A stretch of DNA of 64,000 nt from Chlorobium sp. (GTDB taxonomy: Bacteria > Bacteroidota > Chlorobiia > Chlorobiales > Chlorobiaceae). The notes under the pieces are model-generated. The model had not been told where the DNA came from. It saw only the letters and a program-made list of their open reading frames with translations, and did not search any database. Shown piece after piece: positions 15,803 to 24,401 of this stretch. Position numbers and translations under genes: made by a program. The stretch spans positions 1 to 64,000 of the forward strand of contig SZXW01000014.1 in the NCBI GenBank assembly GCA_005862285.1. The letters run 5' to 3'. Within the stretch, counting starts at the first letter, position 1. Every line of letters starts with the position of its first letter.

Positions 15803-16582
15803 ATGATGAAAAAAATCACCTGTCTTGCCGTTGCATTGCTCATTTCCGGAAACGCCTATGCAACACATCCGCTCATCACCGATGATACGGGAACCCAGGG
15901 CACCGGAAAATTTCAGATCGAGCTCAACGGCGAATTATCGAATGACAGGAATTCATCTTTCAGTCAGACAAGCGGCCGGACCACAGCAATGCTTTCATTC
16001 GGTATCAACGACACCATTGACCTGATCATCGGTTTGCCTTATCAATGGTATACGCTCAAGAATTCGGGAATTACCGTTGCCGATAATAACGGTATAGGGG
16101 ATATGAGCGTGGAAATGAAATTGCAATTCCTTCATTCCGAAGACACCGGTCTCAGTTTCGCATTGAAACCCGGTGTTTCAATGCCAACAGGAAGTGAAGA
16201 TAACGGGTTTGGAAACGGGGCTGTATCAGGATGGTTAATGCTGATTGCAACCCATGAGGGAAGGCTGGGTAAAGTCCACTGCAACCTCGGTTACAGCCAT
16301 AATGAATACGGTACAGAAGCAACCCGAACTATATCGAGAAACAATATATGGCATGCTTCGGCTGCCGGAGAGCTCAACATGACACAATCCCTCCGTGCTG
16401 TTGCCGACATAGGTATTGAAACAAATCCGGATAAATCCTCGGATTCACACCCCGCTTTTTTAATCGGCGGTGTTATTTACGGTGTTTCAAAGAGTATGGA
16501 CCTTGACATCGGGTTGAAGCGTGGTCTTAACAATGCCTCAACCGATAACGCATTCCTTGGCGGAGTTACCGCCAGATTTTAA
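15803..16582 (+). CDS. Predicted outer-membrane channel protein in the nickel block
   Basis: 259 residues with a clear signal peptide (MMKKITCLAVALLISGNAYA, cleavage before THPLITDD). The rest is amphipathic strand-rich sequence ending in phenylalanine (GGVTARF), as in outer-membrane barrels. It resembles the MetA-pathway/phenol-degradation-like transporter family (start ATHPLITDDTGTQGTGKFQI, repeated FQIELNGEL and DLIIGLPYQW-type strands). It has no TonB box or plug domain. Position between nikR and nikMNQO, and the dyad at 15736, suggest a NikR-controlled nickel channel. The family also sits beside other substrates' transporters, so the metal is inferred from context only. Confidence 0.75.
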   Translation: MMKKITCLAVALLISGNAYATHPLITDDTGTQGTGKFQIELNGELSNDRNSSFSQTSGRTTAMLSFGINDTIDLIIGLPYQWYTLKNSGITVADNNGIGDMSVEMKLQFLHSEDTGLSFALKPGVSMPTGSEDNGFGNGAVSGWLMLIATHEGRLGKVHCNLGYSHNEYGTEATRTISRNNIWHASAAGELNMTQSLRAVADIGIETNPDKSSDSHPAFLIGGVIYGVSKSMDLDIGLKRGLNNASTDNAFLGGVTARF

Positions 16583-16628
16583 CAAACTATGCTATGATCC
16601 GGTGATAATACATATACATTGCATCGCA

Positions 16629-16655
16629 GTGGCACAATTATTATTTTTATAACAC
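16629..16655. promoter_or_regulatory. Candidate NikR operator upstream of nikMN
   Basis: GTGGCAC, 13 AT-rich bases, then ATAACAC, ending 50 bases before the nikMN start. Compared with the remembered GTGTTAC-N13/14-GTAACAC form it differs at two positions on the left and one on the right. It shares CAGTGGCAC plus an AT-rich spacer with the dyad at 15736. Confidence 0.55.
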
Positions 16656-16705
16656 TGAAGAGCTGAAAAAACAGCAGTTTCATCAATAATAAGCTGAAAG
16701 CGGTC

Positions 16706-17719
16706 ATGCACATGTCGGATGCACTGCTGTCGCCGGTTACCGGCGGCGCTTTCTGGGTTGTAAGCGGTTCGCTCGTTGCCATTTCGGCAAAAAAAATCGC
16801 CAGCGAAAACGACCACTTCAAAACACCACTCATGGGAGTGCTCGGAGCATTTGTTTTTGCTGCGCAGATGATCAACTTTTCCATTCCGGGAACCGGTTCG
16901 AGCGGGCATATCGGCGGAGGTCTGCTGCTTACCGTTCTGCTCGGCCCTTACCGTGCATTCATTACAATGGCATCGGTGCTGATCATCCAATGCCTGTTTT
17001 TTGCCGACGGCGGTCTTCTCGCCCTTGGTTGCAATATGTTCAATCTTGCATTTTTTCCGGCTTTCATCGCATACCCGTTCATTTTTTCAAAAATTGCAGG
17101 AGGCAGGAAGAGCCCGTCGAAGCTCGGTACGGCAAGCATCAGCGCTGCTGCCGCCGGCCTGCTTATGGGCGCTTTTTCCGTTGTCGTCCAGACGCTCCTT
17201 TCCGGTATAACGGAACTGCCGTTCACCACATTCGTTCTGTTCATGCTCCCTGTTCACCTTGCAATCGGTATTGTCGAAGGGCTTGTAACCTGGGGAGTGC
17301 TTGCGTTTGTTCAAAGAACAGAACCAACCCTGCTACTTTCTGCAAAACCGGCAGAATTTCCGCGCCTGACCATTGCGGTATTTACTGTCACAGCAATGCT
17401 TACCGGCGGAATTATCAGCTGGTTTGCATCGGCGGACCCTGACGGCCTCGAATGGTCGATGGCAAAAACAACCGGCCACGAAGCGTTTTCCGGGAAAAAG
17501 GACACCGTCAAGGAATTCCTCGAGGGCCTTCAGGAAAAAACCGCATTCCTTCCCGATTACAGCTTCAAATCCGCAACGGAAGCAACAGCTACAACTGGAT
17601 CGCATGTCAATGCCGGCACAAGCCTCTCGGGCATCGTTGGCTCACTGTCCGTCCTTGCGGCGGCCGGTATCACAGGAGCGGTTCTGGGAAGAAAGCGAAG
17701 ATCCGGTGATACTGCATGA
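16706..17719 (+). CDS. nikMN: Nickel ECF transporter substrate-binding protein, NikM-NikN (CbiM/CbiN-like) fusion
   Basis: Integral membrane substrate component of an energy-coupling-factor nickel/cobalt transporter. It starts MHMSDALLSPVTGG; family structures use the N-terminal Met-His as metal ligand, so this ATG must be the start. Residues 1 to about 215 are the CbiM-like part with six to seven membrane segments (SSGHIGGGLLLTVLLGPYRA, GGLLALGCNMFNLAFFP). From about 225 a second part has two membrane segments around SADPDGLEWSMAK, the PDGLE domain that replaces NikN. Cobalt is possible, but adjacent nikR favours nickel. Its last four bases overlap the nikQ start. Confidence 0.88.
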   Translation: MHMSDALLSPVTGGAFWVVSGSLVAISAKKIASENDHFKTPLMGVLGAFVFAAQMINFSIPGTGSSGHIGGGLLLTVLLGPYRAFITMASVLIIQCLFFADGGLLALGCNMFNLAFFPAFIAYPFIFSKIAGGRKSPSKLGTASISAAAAGLLMGAFSVVVQTLLSGITELPFTTFVLFMLPVHLAIGIVEGLVTWGVLAFVQRTEPTLLLSAKPAEFPRLTIAVFTVTAMLTGGIISWFASADPDGLEWSMAKTTGHEAFSGKKDTVKEFLEGLQEKTAFLPDYSFKSATEATATTGSHVNAGTSLSGIVGSLSVLAAAGITGAVLGRKRRSGDTA

Positions 17720-18486
17720 CAAGTACCTTCGACAATGCCTATGGATCCCTCCCGGACTTACAGGGGCGGCATGCAATGATATCTACTCTTCTTGGCAGTG
17801 ACCGTTCAGCACTTCTGGTTACATTTTCCTTTATTCTCTGTGTTCTGACAGTACCCAAATACCGGTTTTTCGAAGTTTTGCCATTCGCTTCCTACCCACT
17901 GTTTCTCACCGGTGCGGCAAAACTTCCCGCCAGGCTGATCATCAGGCAACTCCTGAAGCTTTCTCCTTTCATTTTGTTTATGGCGTCTGCCAATCTTTTT
18001 TTCGACCGTATTGCAGCTTTTTCTATCCTGGGGTTCGGAGTTACCGGCGGAATGCTGTCAGCAGGAGTGATTGTTGCAAAAACGTTCATCTCTGCAGCCG
18101 CTCTTCTCACGCTGACTTCCGCAGTTCCTTTCCACAGGATATGCCGGGCACTGATTTCGTTCCATGTCCCGGAAGTGCTGGTTACCCAGCTTATGCTTGT
18201 TTACCGCTACGGCACGGTCCTGCAGGAGGAAGCCCGGTCAATGCAGAAAGCGAGGGATTTGCGCTCTTTCAGGGGGAAAGGCATAAGCATCCGCGCCACA
18301 GCCCCCCTGATAGGGTCCCTGCTGCTGAGAAGTACCGGGCGGGCGGAACGGATCTATCGTGCAATGATCGCACGCGGCTTCCAGGGCAACATGAGCGGCA
18401 GATTGAAAGAAAAACTGACCGTTTCGGATATTATTGTCACTTCCCTGTGGACATCAGGTTTCATCACTCTGCGCATACTGTTTTAA
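17716..18486 (+). CDS. nikQ: Nickel ECF transporter transmembrane component (CbiQ/NikQ family)
   Basis: T-component that couples the ATPase to NikM. The 256-residue protein has about five membrane segments and the C-terminal coupling-helix motifs ARDLRSFRGKG and ERIYRAMIARGFQGN that contact the ATPase. The ATG overlaps the nikMN stop (ATGA), so translation is probably coupled. nikO follows after 9 bases. Confidence 0.88.
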   Translation: MTSTFDNAYGSLPDLQGRHAMISTLLGSDRSALLVTFSFILCVLTVPKYRFFEVLPFASYPLFLTGAAKLPARLIIRQLLKLSPFILFMASANLFFDRIAAFSILGFGVTGGMLSAGVIVAKTFISAAALLTLTSAVPFHRICRALISFHVPEVLVTQLMLVYRYGTVLQEEARSMQKARDLRSFRGKGISIRATAPLIGSLLLRSTGRAERIYRAMIARGFQGNMSGRLKEKLTVSDIIVTSLWTSGFITLRILF

Positions 18487-18495
18487 AGAGACTCC

Positions 18496-19245
18496 ATGAT
18501 AAGAATCGAAAGGCTCGGATTCACCTACCCTGATGGTACCAGGGCTCTCGACAATATTTCGCTCAGTTTCGAGGATGGTTCGTCAACCGGTATAATCGGG
18601 GCAAACGGCGCGGGGAAATCCACTCTTGTAAACCACCTCAACGGGTACTTCCTCCCCATGGAAGGATCTGTTTCGATCGACGGGATGATCTACTGTAAAA
18701 ACAATATCGACTGTATTCATCAACAAGTCGGCCTTCTCTTTCAGAACCCTGATGATCAGCTTTTCATGGCGAGGCTATATGACGATATCACTTTCGGCCC
18801 GGAAAACCTTGGAATGAATGCCGGTGAGATTAAAACGCTGGCAGAAGAAACCCTCCTTGAGCTGAACCTCTGGGAGCTTAAAGATAAACCCCCGTCCCAC
18901 CTTTCTCAGGGACAGAAACGGTTTGCCGCTTTTGCAACGATACTCGTTATGGATCCGCAGGTGATCGTCATGGACGAGCCGACTTCTGACCTCGATCCGA
19001 AAAACCGGAGAAAACTGATAAATCTTGTCAGGTCCCTGCACAAAACAAGAATTACGGTCTCACACGATCTTGATTTTATCTGGGACACCTGCGAGCGAGT
19101 GTGTATTATAAACAATGGTCGAATTGCGGCAGAAGGAACGGCAAGGGAGATTCTGTCTCAGAGCGATCTTCTGGAATCGAACAACCTGGAACTGCCACTT
19201 CGACTGCAAGGAACGTTAGACCGGTACCTTGTCCGCCCGGGTTGA
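18496..19245 (+). CDS. nikO: Nickel ECF transporter ATP-binding protein (CbiO/NikO family)
   Basis: ATPase that powers nickel uptake through NikMN-NikQ. The 249-residue protein shows Walker A GANGAGKSTL (about residue 36), Q-loop LLFQNPDDQLF, the ECF-type signature HLSQGQKRFAAFATIL, Walker B VIVMDEPTSDLD and switch histidine VSHDLDF. It ends the transporter operon and is convergent with the DUF1499 gene, with only 5 bases between stops and no obvious terminator. Confidence 0.92.
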   Translation: MIRIERLGFTYPDGTRALDNISLSFEDGSSTGIIGANGAGKSTLVNHLNGYFLPMEGSVSIDGMIYCKNNIDCIHQQVGLLFQNPDDQLFMARLYDDITFGPENLGMNAGEIKTLAEETLLELNLWELKDKPPSHLSQGQKRFAAFATILVMDPQVIVMDEPTSDLDPKNRRKLINLVRSLHKTRITVSHDLDFIWDTCERVCIINNGRIAAEGTAREILSQSDLLESNNLELPLRLQGTLDRYLVRPG

Positions 19246-19250
19246 AATAC

Positions 19251-19700
19251 TCACTCTTTCAGGGCCATGATCAAAGCTGCACGCAGCTGATCGACCCTTG
19301 CGCGGTTCACATTGAGATCATAAAACCCGAACCTTGCGGCAGAACGGACATGAATGACACCTTCATCTTCGGCAAGACGAAACTCGACATCGTCGATGTA
19401 CCCGAAAACCGGTATAAGAAACGTCGACCAGAGATACTTCGGCTGTTCATCCTGAATGGTCCCGCCCTCCCGGACTATCAACTCTTTCAGTGCCGCCCAG
19501 GCCAGGTTAGGTTCACCGCTGAATGCAAGCGGATCGACATGATGCACAATATCGCAGCTTTCACTGCTAACACAGTTCGGGGTCCATTGGCAAGGCCTGA
19601 GCTTCCCATCAATCAGGACTGGTTTTTCTGAAGGTGTTTGAGGCCAAAGTCCCGATAACTGGCCTGTAACCGCATCGACAGCACTTTTCAGCAGATCCAT
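19251..19700 (-). CDS. DUF1499 domain protein
   Basis: 149-residue protein of the DUF1499 family, widespread in phototrophs and proteobacteria, with no assigned biochemical role. Visible family features are PNCVSSESC near the middle, followed by an LAWAALKELIVREGGTIQDE helix and DDVEFRLAEDEGVIHVRSAA, then the FGFYDLNVNRARVDQLRAAL tail. No signal peptide or membrane segment is seen. It sits downstream of the NYN gene in the same direction, 26 bases away, so the two may be co-transcribed. Confidence 0.8.
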   Translation of the reverse strand: MDLLKSAVDAVTGQLSGLWPQTPSEKPVLIDGKLRPCQWTPNCVSSESCDIVHHVDPLAFSGEPNLAWAALKELIVREGGTIQDEQPKYLWSTFLIPVFGYIDDVEFRLAEDEGVIHVRSAARFGFYDLNVNRARVDQLRAALIMALKE

Positions 19701-19726
19701 ATAAAGGCCTCCTGTATTTTAATTAG

Positions 19727-20599
19727 TTAACCTGCAATTCTTGAGGCAAGCTCTTCCGACATCCTTCTGTCTGCAAGCTTAACCGTAATTTCTGCAATGT
19801 CCCTTGAAGTGTTGACCTGAAAAACCACCACATCAAAAACATCGGTCATCCTGACTATCGCCGTCAAATCGCTGACATATTTTGTAATACCAAGAAAACT
19901 CAGGGGTAAAAGGCATTTCGCATGATAGGGATTGCTCAGAAAAACACCGTATGGAGCAACTTTAAGCACTGTCCCTGTGAACAACTCGCCGATATCGGGC
20001 AGACGTACAGGATGATCCTCCCCACTGCTGCCTATGACAGCTGATGTTCGTACGGATTCACCTGGCCTGACCTGCCCTATCCATTCACGGAACCCGGCAA
20101 GGTCAATAAAAGCGATACCCGTTTCAGACAGGAGTTCCCTCGCGCTCAAGCCCTGGGTCGAATAAACAATCACCTCTTTTCCTTTCTCCTTCAACGCCCT
20201 CAGAAGAGGAATAAAATCGCTGTCACCGCTGAACAGAATAAAAGTATCATAGTTGTCAACCGCGCACAACGCATCGACGACGAGCTCGACGTCAAGGTTT
20301 CCTTTCATGACCACATCGCCAGTCTCCTTGTTGACAATTTTTTTGACAGGTTTCGATGTGATGCGAAAGCCATGGGCTTTCAGTACCCTGGTAAAGGCCG
20401 CATTTTCCTCGGAAACAGGCTCCGATGCCGGAACATAGTAATTAGCCTGCACTGATGCATATGCAGAAAGAAAATATGCCATGAGGCGTGAAAAATCTAT
20501 CTGCCATCCCAGATGGCGCTGCGTAAAAAAAAGGTTCGCCCCATCAATGAAAATCGCCGCTTGTTTCTTTTTCTCTTCTTCGGTCTTGTAACTGTTCAT
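19727..20599 (-). CDS. NYN-domain protein with C-terminal S1-like domain
   Basis: The N-terminal 165 residues form a NYN (PIN-like) nuclease domain of the LabA/DUF88 type: AIFIDGANLFF gives the first acidic residue, KGNLDVELVVDAL the second, and FILFSGDSDFIPLLRALKEKGKEVIVY the third. After a linker, residues about 205-275 read as an S1-like OB fold (IGELFTGTVLKVAPYGVFLSN). NYN plus OB suggests an RNA-directed nuclease, though the exact substrate is unknown. The start at 20599 (MNSYKTEE) is preferred because the upstream extension is not family-like. The composite repeat at 20741 lies upstream. Confidence 0.8.
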   Translation of the reverse strand: MNSYKTEEEKKKQAAIFIDGANLFFTQRHLGWQIDFSRLMAYFLSAYASVQANYYVPASEPVSEENAAFTRVLKAHGFRITSKPVKKIVNKETGDVVMKGNLDVELVVDALCAVDNYDTFILFSGDSDFIPLLRALKEKGKEVIVYSTQGLSARELLSETGIAFIDLAGFREWIGQVRPGESVRTSAVIGSSGEDHPVRLPDIGELFTGTVLKVAPYGVFLSNPYHAKCLLPLSFLGITKYVSDLTAIVRMTDVFDVVVFQVNTSRDIAEITVKLADRRMSEELASRIAG

Positions 20600-20740
20600 C
20601 TTTTTCCGTTCAGTAAGACAAGCTTCAAAAACTGTCTTTGAAAGAATAACAAACAATAAATAACCAAACGTTCATATCATAATTTTTACGCATGCAGAGC
20701 CCCTCAGCCTGAAAAAATATGGTTGACAAGCGCCGTTATT

Positions 20741-20955
20741 GCTACTGAGGTAATGGGAGGTGGGAGGACTGAGTGGGTAATGGTTACTGGGGATTGGGTG
20801 TCTTTAGCTCCGGAGGAGTGGCATATCGGTAGCCGAGGGCGTAAGCCCCAGGGTCAATACATTATATATTCATTGGGTTCAGTCCTTAGTCCTCAGCACT
20901 CAGTACTCAGTCCACCCTCTTTCCACTCCCCAATTCCCATTACCCATTACCCAGT
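20741..20955. repeat. Composite heptamer-palindrome repeat between NYN and ferrochelatase-like genes
   Basis: G-rich heptamer-like units (TAATGGG, AGTGGGTAATGG, TTGGGTG) occupy about 20751-20800. The GC palindrome core GGAGGAGTGGCATATCGGT lies at 20813-20831. C-rich units follow: CAGTCCT, TAGTCCT, CAGCACT, CAGTACT, CAGTCCA in register at 20880-20914, then CCCATTACCCATTACCCAGT. The final units overlap the last codons and the stop of the gene at 20940. The 340 bases from 20600 to 20939 otherwise hold only the NYN gene leader. Confidence 0.85.
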
Positions 20956-21983
20956 TCATTGCTCATACAAGTGATCTGTTCGACAGCGCTGACAACTTTT
21001 AACGCGAGGTAAGAGGTAAAGAGCTGCGAATTGTTCAGACAGGGAATGTTGTAAACTGAACTGTCCGGAACTTCCGATATAAGCTCCGCTGCGCGATGGA
21101 TCGTTTCATTTCCATCGGCAAAATAGCCGCATGCGAAAATATCGACAGATTCGGCCTGTTCTTTCTTCAGATCGAAGCATATTTCTTCAAACGAAGGTTT
21201 TGTCCATTCACCGCCAACATTATGATTCAGGTAAGCCGTTCTCACTGATCTGTATGGATTGTCCGGGTGTGCGACGATCATGCTCCGAAGCCGGTCGGCA
21301 AAAATCATGGTCGCGTCAAGACCGGTACGGAATTTCGGCGTATCTCCTGTTTTATCGGTAACCAGCGTTCCATGATGAAGAAGAAGAAGCATCCGTTTTT
21401 TATCTCCTGACGTTCTGCTGAACCGGCTGTTTTGCAGGAGATGATCGAGAATTACGAAATAAAGCTGTTCATCGCTCCAGAAACGACTTAGTACCTTTAC
21501 TTTTGAAAGTTCCTGTACGCTGAACGACGATGCAAGATAGCTGCATAGCATACCGCATGAAAGAGTGCTGTCCACAGGAGACATTGAAACGATCACCTGG
21601 GCATCCGAACAACGGGTTTTTTCGATTACCTTTTCAACATTTGGTTCCGAGGCTGAAAAAGCCGCGTGAACCTCAAAATCGAACTGACCGGCAAGTAATG
21701 ATGAGTTCAGTTGGCGGTTTAATTCATCCCCCTGTTCGCGGGTGATCCTGTTATGGGGTGATGCCTGTGCATTTGAAAACGAACGGACCCGTTTTCTGAT
21801 CGAAGAGGTAACGGCAATAAACTGCTGCAGAGGCAAGGGAATTGGCATGACCATGGATGCATGTCCCAGTGTCAGCATGGTTACCCTGTAGTTTTCAAGA
21901 ATACCTGTTGTTTCGGCTTCGCCGTGAGCTGCGAGAATGACTGCGATCTTTCTTTTTACCGGCAAAGCTGCCTCCGACTGCAT
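20940..21983 (-). CDS. Ferrochelatase-family (HemH-like) protein, divergent
   Basis: 347 residues. The N-terminus KIAVILAAHGEAETTGILEN corresponds to the start of ferrochelatases. LLLLHHGTLV takes the place of the SAHSxP motif with its catalytic histidine. ACGYFADGNETIHRAAE matches the GFxxDCLETLxE region with its glutamate, and NIPCLNNSQLF matches the C-terminal PCLNDSxxF. Sequence is far from canonical HemH, so metal insertion into protoporphyrin is likely but not certain; another tetrapyrrole chelation role is possible. Its start shares one base with the stop of the membrane-fusion gene upstream (TGATG), indicating coupling. The heptamer repeat encodes its last residues. Confidence 0.7.
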   Translation of the reverse strand: MQSEAALPVKRKIAVILAAHGEAETTGILENYRVTMLTLGHASMVMPIPLPLQQFIAVTSSIRKRVRSFSNAQASPHNRITREQGDELNRQLNSSLLAGQFDFEVHAAFSASEPNVEKVIEKTRCSDAQVIVSMSPVDSTLSCGMLCSYLASSFSVQELSKVKVLSRFWSDEQLYFVILDHLLQNSRFSRTSGDKKRMLLLLHHGTLVTDKTGDTPKFRTGLDATMIFADRLRSMIVAHPDNPYRSVRTAYLNHNVGGEWTKPSFEEICFDLKKEQAESVDIFACGYFADGNETIHRAAELISEVPDSSVYNIPCLNNSQLFTSYLALKVVSAVEQITCMSNELGNG

Positions 21984-23065
21984 CAGGACTTTCCTGTTTT
22001 GACAATCCTCACATCCATACCCTCATGGAGATTCTCCCTGGGGACAAGTACAAACTTGTCACCTTTCCTCAGCCCGGAAAGCACCTCGATAAAAGTCATA
22101 TCGTTCGCGCCCGGGCGGATAAGCTGTTTTTTCAGCCGGCCATTGTCGATTTTCCAGACATAGCTCTGGTGGTTTTCTTCGAACACCGAGCTTTTCCTGA
22201 CAAGAATTGCATTCGGCCTTGTATTGTAGATAATATTTGCAGTAGCCGTCATACCTGCCTGGATATTATTTGTCGGATTGACAAGGGTGAGATAGATTTT
22301 CGATGTTTTAGTAATCTTATCTGTTCTGGGAACGATACGGGTTACCGTTGCAGACAGCCGCTGTTCAGGGTAGGCATCCAGCGCAACTGTTGCAGGCTGG
22401 CCGAGCCGGATACGAGGAATGTCAAGTTCATCGACCTCTACACAGATATTGTAATTTGCCGGATCGACAACGGTTGCAACAACCGTATTTGCCTGAACAT
22501 AATCGCCTTTCTTGACATTCTGCATGGCAAGTATCCCGGAAAAAGGAGCCCTTACCGTAAGTTTTTTCATGTCCTCTTCCCGCAGCTTCACCTGCATCGA
22601 CTTCTGCTGGAGCAATTCTTCTGACTGTATCCTGTTTTTTTGAGCATCATCGAGTTCCTGCCGGGAGATGGCTCCTTCCCTGAACAGGTTTCCCTTTCTG
22701 ATATACATGCGCCTGTTGTTATCGGCAAAGGCCTGCTGTTCCGAATATGCCGCCCGTGCTTCCCGAACGGAAAACTCGGGACGAGGGCTGTCGAATTCAA
22801 GAATTTTCTGACCGGTGGTTACTTTCTGGCCCTCAAGAGCAGCGACATATTTCACGGTCCCCGAAAATTCGGCACTGAGGTTGGCTATCCCGTCAGCTTC
22901 GACAAATCCCGTAGCGTAAATAGCCTGGACAAGTTCGGAGCTGGTAACCTCCCCCGCAGCGATATCGACTGTATTGCCTTTGAAAATCAGAAAAAGGACG
23001 GTACCGAGAAAAACAAGGGCAAGTGCGATGGAATATTTCGGCAGAAATTTCTGAAGGGATTTCAT
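21983..23065 (-). CDS. Membrane-fusion (HlyD/RND adaptor) protein
   Basis: Periplasmic adaptor of tripartite efflux systems, 360 residues. One N-terminal anchor (YSIALALVFLGTVLFLIF) is followed by a lipoyl half (FSGTVKYVAALEGQKVTTGQ), a helical hairpin (REARAAYSEQQAF to KMQVKLREEDMKKL region), the second lipoyl half (VRAPFSGILAMQNVKKGDYV), and a beta-barrel domain (GQPATVALDAYPEQRLSATV). No permease or outer-membrane factor is adjacent; its only operon partner is the ferrochelatase-like gene. An ABC ATPase lies 6 kb away in another transcript. Confidence 0.87.
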   Translation of the reverse strand: MKSLQKFLPKYSIALALVFLGTVLFLIFKGNTVDIAAGEVTSSELVQAIYATGFVEADGIANLSAEFSGTVKYVAALEGQKVTTGQKILEFDSPRPEFSVREARAAYSEQQAFADNNRRMYIRKGNLFREGAISRQELDDAQKNRIQSEELLQQKSMQVKLREEDMKKLTVRAPFSGILAMQNVKKGDYVQANTVVATVVDPANYNICVEVDELDIPRIRLGQPATVALDAYPEQRLSATVTRIVPRTDKITKTSKIYLTLVNPTNNIQAGMTATANIIYNTRPNAILVRKSSVFEENHQSYVWKIDNGRLKKQLIRPGANDMTFIEVLSGLRKGDKFVLVPRENLHEGMDVRIVKTGKS

Positions 23066-23232
23066 TAGTGCATTCTTTATGAATTCGTCACATGGAAGTT
23101 AAAAGTTTTGAACTTTTTCTCCATTCAAAGCTTGGTATTTCCAGATTTTTATCAATCTTTAGATTCATTTTTCATTCATGCGGTCCCGGGACATGCATGA
23201 TCACATCAAAAGACTGTTAATCTATACCAACG

Positions 23233-23643
23233 ATGGGCGATAAGCAAGATACATCCAAAAGCTTTCTTGAAACAGTAAAATTCGATTCAAACGGACTCGT
23301 TCCGGCAATAGTTCAGGACCATGAAACAGGAAAGGTGCTCATGATGGCATGGATGAACCTCGAAAGCCTCCAGATGACGCTGCAGAGAAGGAAAGCCTGT
23401 TACTGGAGCAGAAGCAGAAAAGAACTTTGGCTGAAAGGTGAATCTTCAGGCAATATGCAGGATGTTCACGATATCATGATCGATTGTGACGGTGACACCC
23501 TTCTCCTGAAAGTTTCCCAGACAGGGGGAGCATGCCATGTTGGCTATCACTCCTGCTTTTACCGGAAAGTCAATGACGATCTTTCGATGGAAATCTGCGA
23601 CACACTGATGTTCAACCCGGAAGAAGTCTATGGCAAAAAATGA
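23233..23643 (+). CDS. hisI: Phosphoribosyl-AMP cyclohydrolase
   Basis: Opens the purine ring of phosphoribosyl-AMP in histidine synthesis. The 136-residue protein has [34 protein letters not shown], the Mg-binding [11 protein letters not shown] and the zinc motif [14 protein letters not shown]. The HisE pyrophosphohydrolase domain is absent, so hisE must be separate. Its last 14 bases overlap menG. The 167-base divergent gap upstream contains the inverted repeat AAAAGTT-TTG-AACTTTT. Confidence 0.95.
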   Translation: MGDKQDTSKSFLETVKFDSNGLVPAIVQDHETGKVLMMAWMNLESLQMTLQRRKACYWSRSRKELWLKGESSGNMQDVHDIMIDCDGDTLLLKVSQTGGACHVGYHSCFYRKVNDDLSMEICDTLMFNPEEVYGKK

Positions 23644-24379
23644 TAATTTTGCGGCAAGCCCTTCCAGGCAAAGTGCCGAGTCACTGAACCAGACGAAATC
23701 GCGGTCATCTATACGTTCGATGTTTGACGATGTCGCACCTACTTACGATTTCCTGAACCATCTGCTCAGCCTCGGGATCGACAACTACTGGCGGGCAAGG
23801 GCTACGCATACGGCAAAACAACTGACAGGCGGCAATCCTGCCCCGCGGATCCTCGATGTCGCAACCGGTACAGGCGACCTTGCTGCTTCGATGGCGAAAA
23901 TACCCGGCGCAAAGGTTACAGCCCTCGACTTGTCTCCGGAAATGCTTGTCATCGCAAGAAAAAAATACCCTGATATCACATTTCTCGAGGGATATGCCGA
24001 AAAACTGCCCTTCGACAATGCGAGTTTCGATATTGTCAGCGCAGGTTTCGGTGTCCGGAACTTCGAAGAGCTCGACAAAGGAATGCGCGAATTTAATCGT
24101 GTGCTAAAGCCGGGAGGCCATGCGATCATCATCGAACCGATGATACCGCGCAATCCATTGATGAAAAACCTCTACCTGGTGTACTTCAAGAAAGTGCTTC
24201 CGAAAATCGCCGGATTGTTCAGCAAATCCACCTTTGCCTACGATTACCTGCCGCATTCGGTAGAGCAGTTTCCGCAGGCGGAAGCATTCACCGCGATCCT
24301 GAAAAAAAACGGATTCAAAACAGCGGTCTACTATCCGATGACGCTTGATACCTCGATTCTCTACGTCGCCGGAAAATGA
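23630..24379 (+). CDS. menG: Demethylmenaquinone methyltransferase
   Basis: UbiE/MenG SAM-dependent methyltransferase that completes menaquinone. Menaquinone is the main quinone of green sulfur bacteria and the substrate of the PetCB complex encoded at 38-40 kb. The 249-residue protein has the UbiE entry motif [23 protein letters not shown] motif [15 protein letters not shown], and the family motif [20 protein letters not shown]. It overlaps hisI by 14 bases, so translation is probably coupled. Confidence 0.93.
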   Translation: MAKNDNFAASPSRQSAESLNQTKSRSSIRSMFDDVAPTYDFLNHLLSLGIDNYWRARATHTAKQLTGGNPAPRILDVATGTGDLAASMAKIPGAKVTALDLSPEMLVIARKKYPDITFLEGYAEKLPFDNASFDIVSAGFGVRNFEELDKGMREFNRVLKPGGHAIIIEPMIPRNPLMKNLYLVYFKKVLPKIAGLFSKSTFAYDYLPHSVEQFPQAEAFTAILKKNGFKTAVYYPMTLDTSILYVAGK

Positions 24380-24401
24380 GGCATTGTTTTGATGCCCTCT
24401 T

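Noticed and set aside
23099-23117. AAAAGTT-TTG-AACTTTT inverted repeat before hisI
   Set aside because: Short and AT-rich, so expected by chance in this gap; noted only with hisI.
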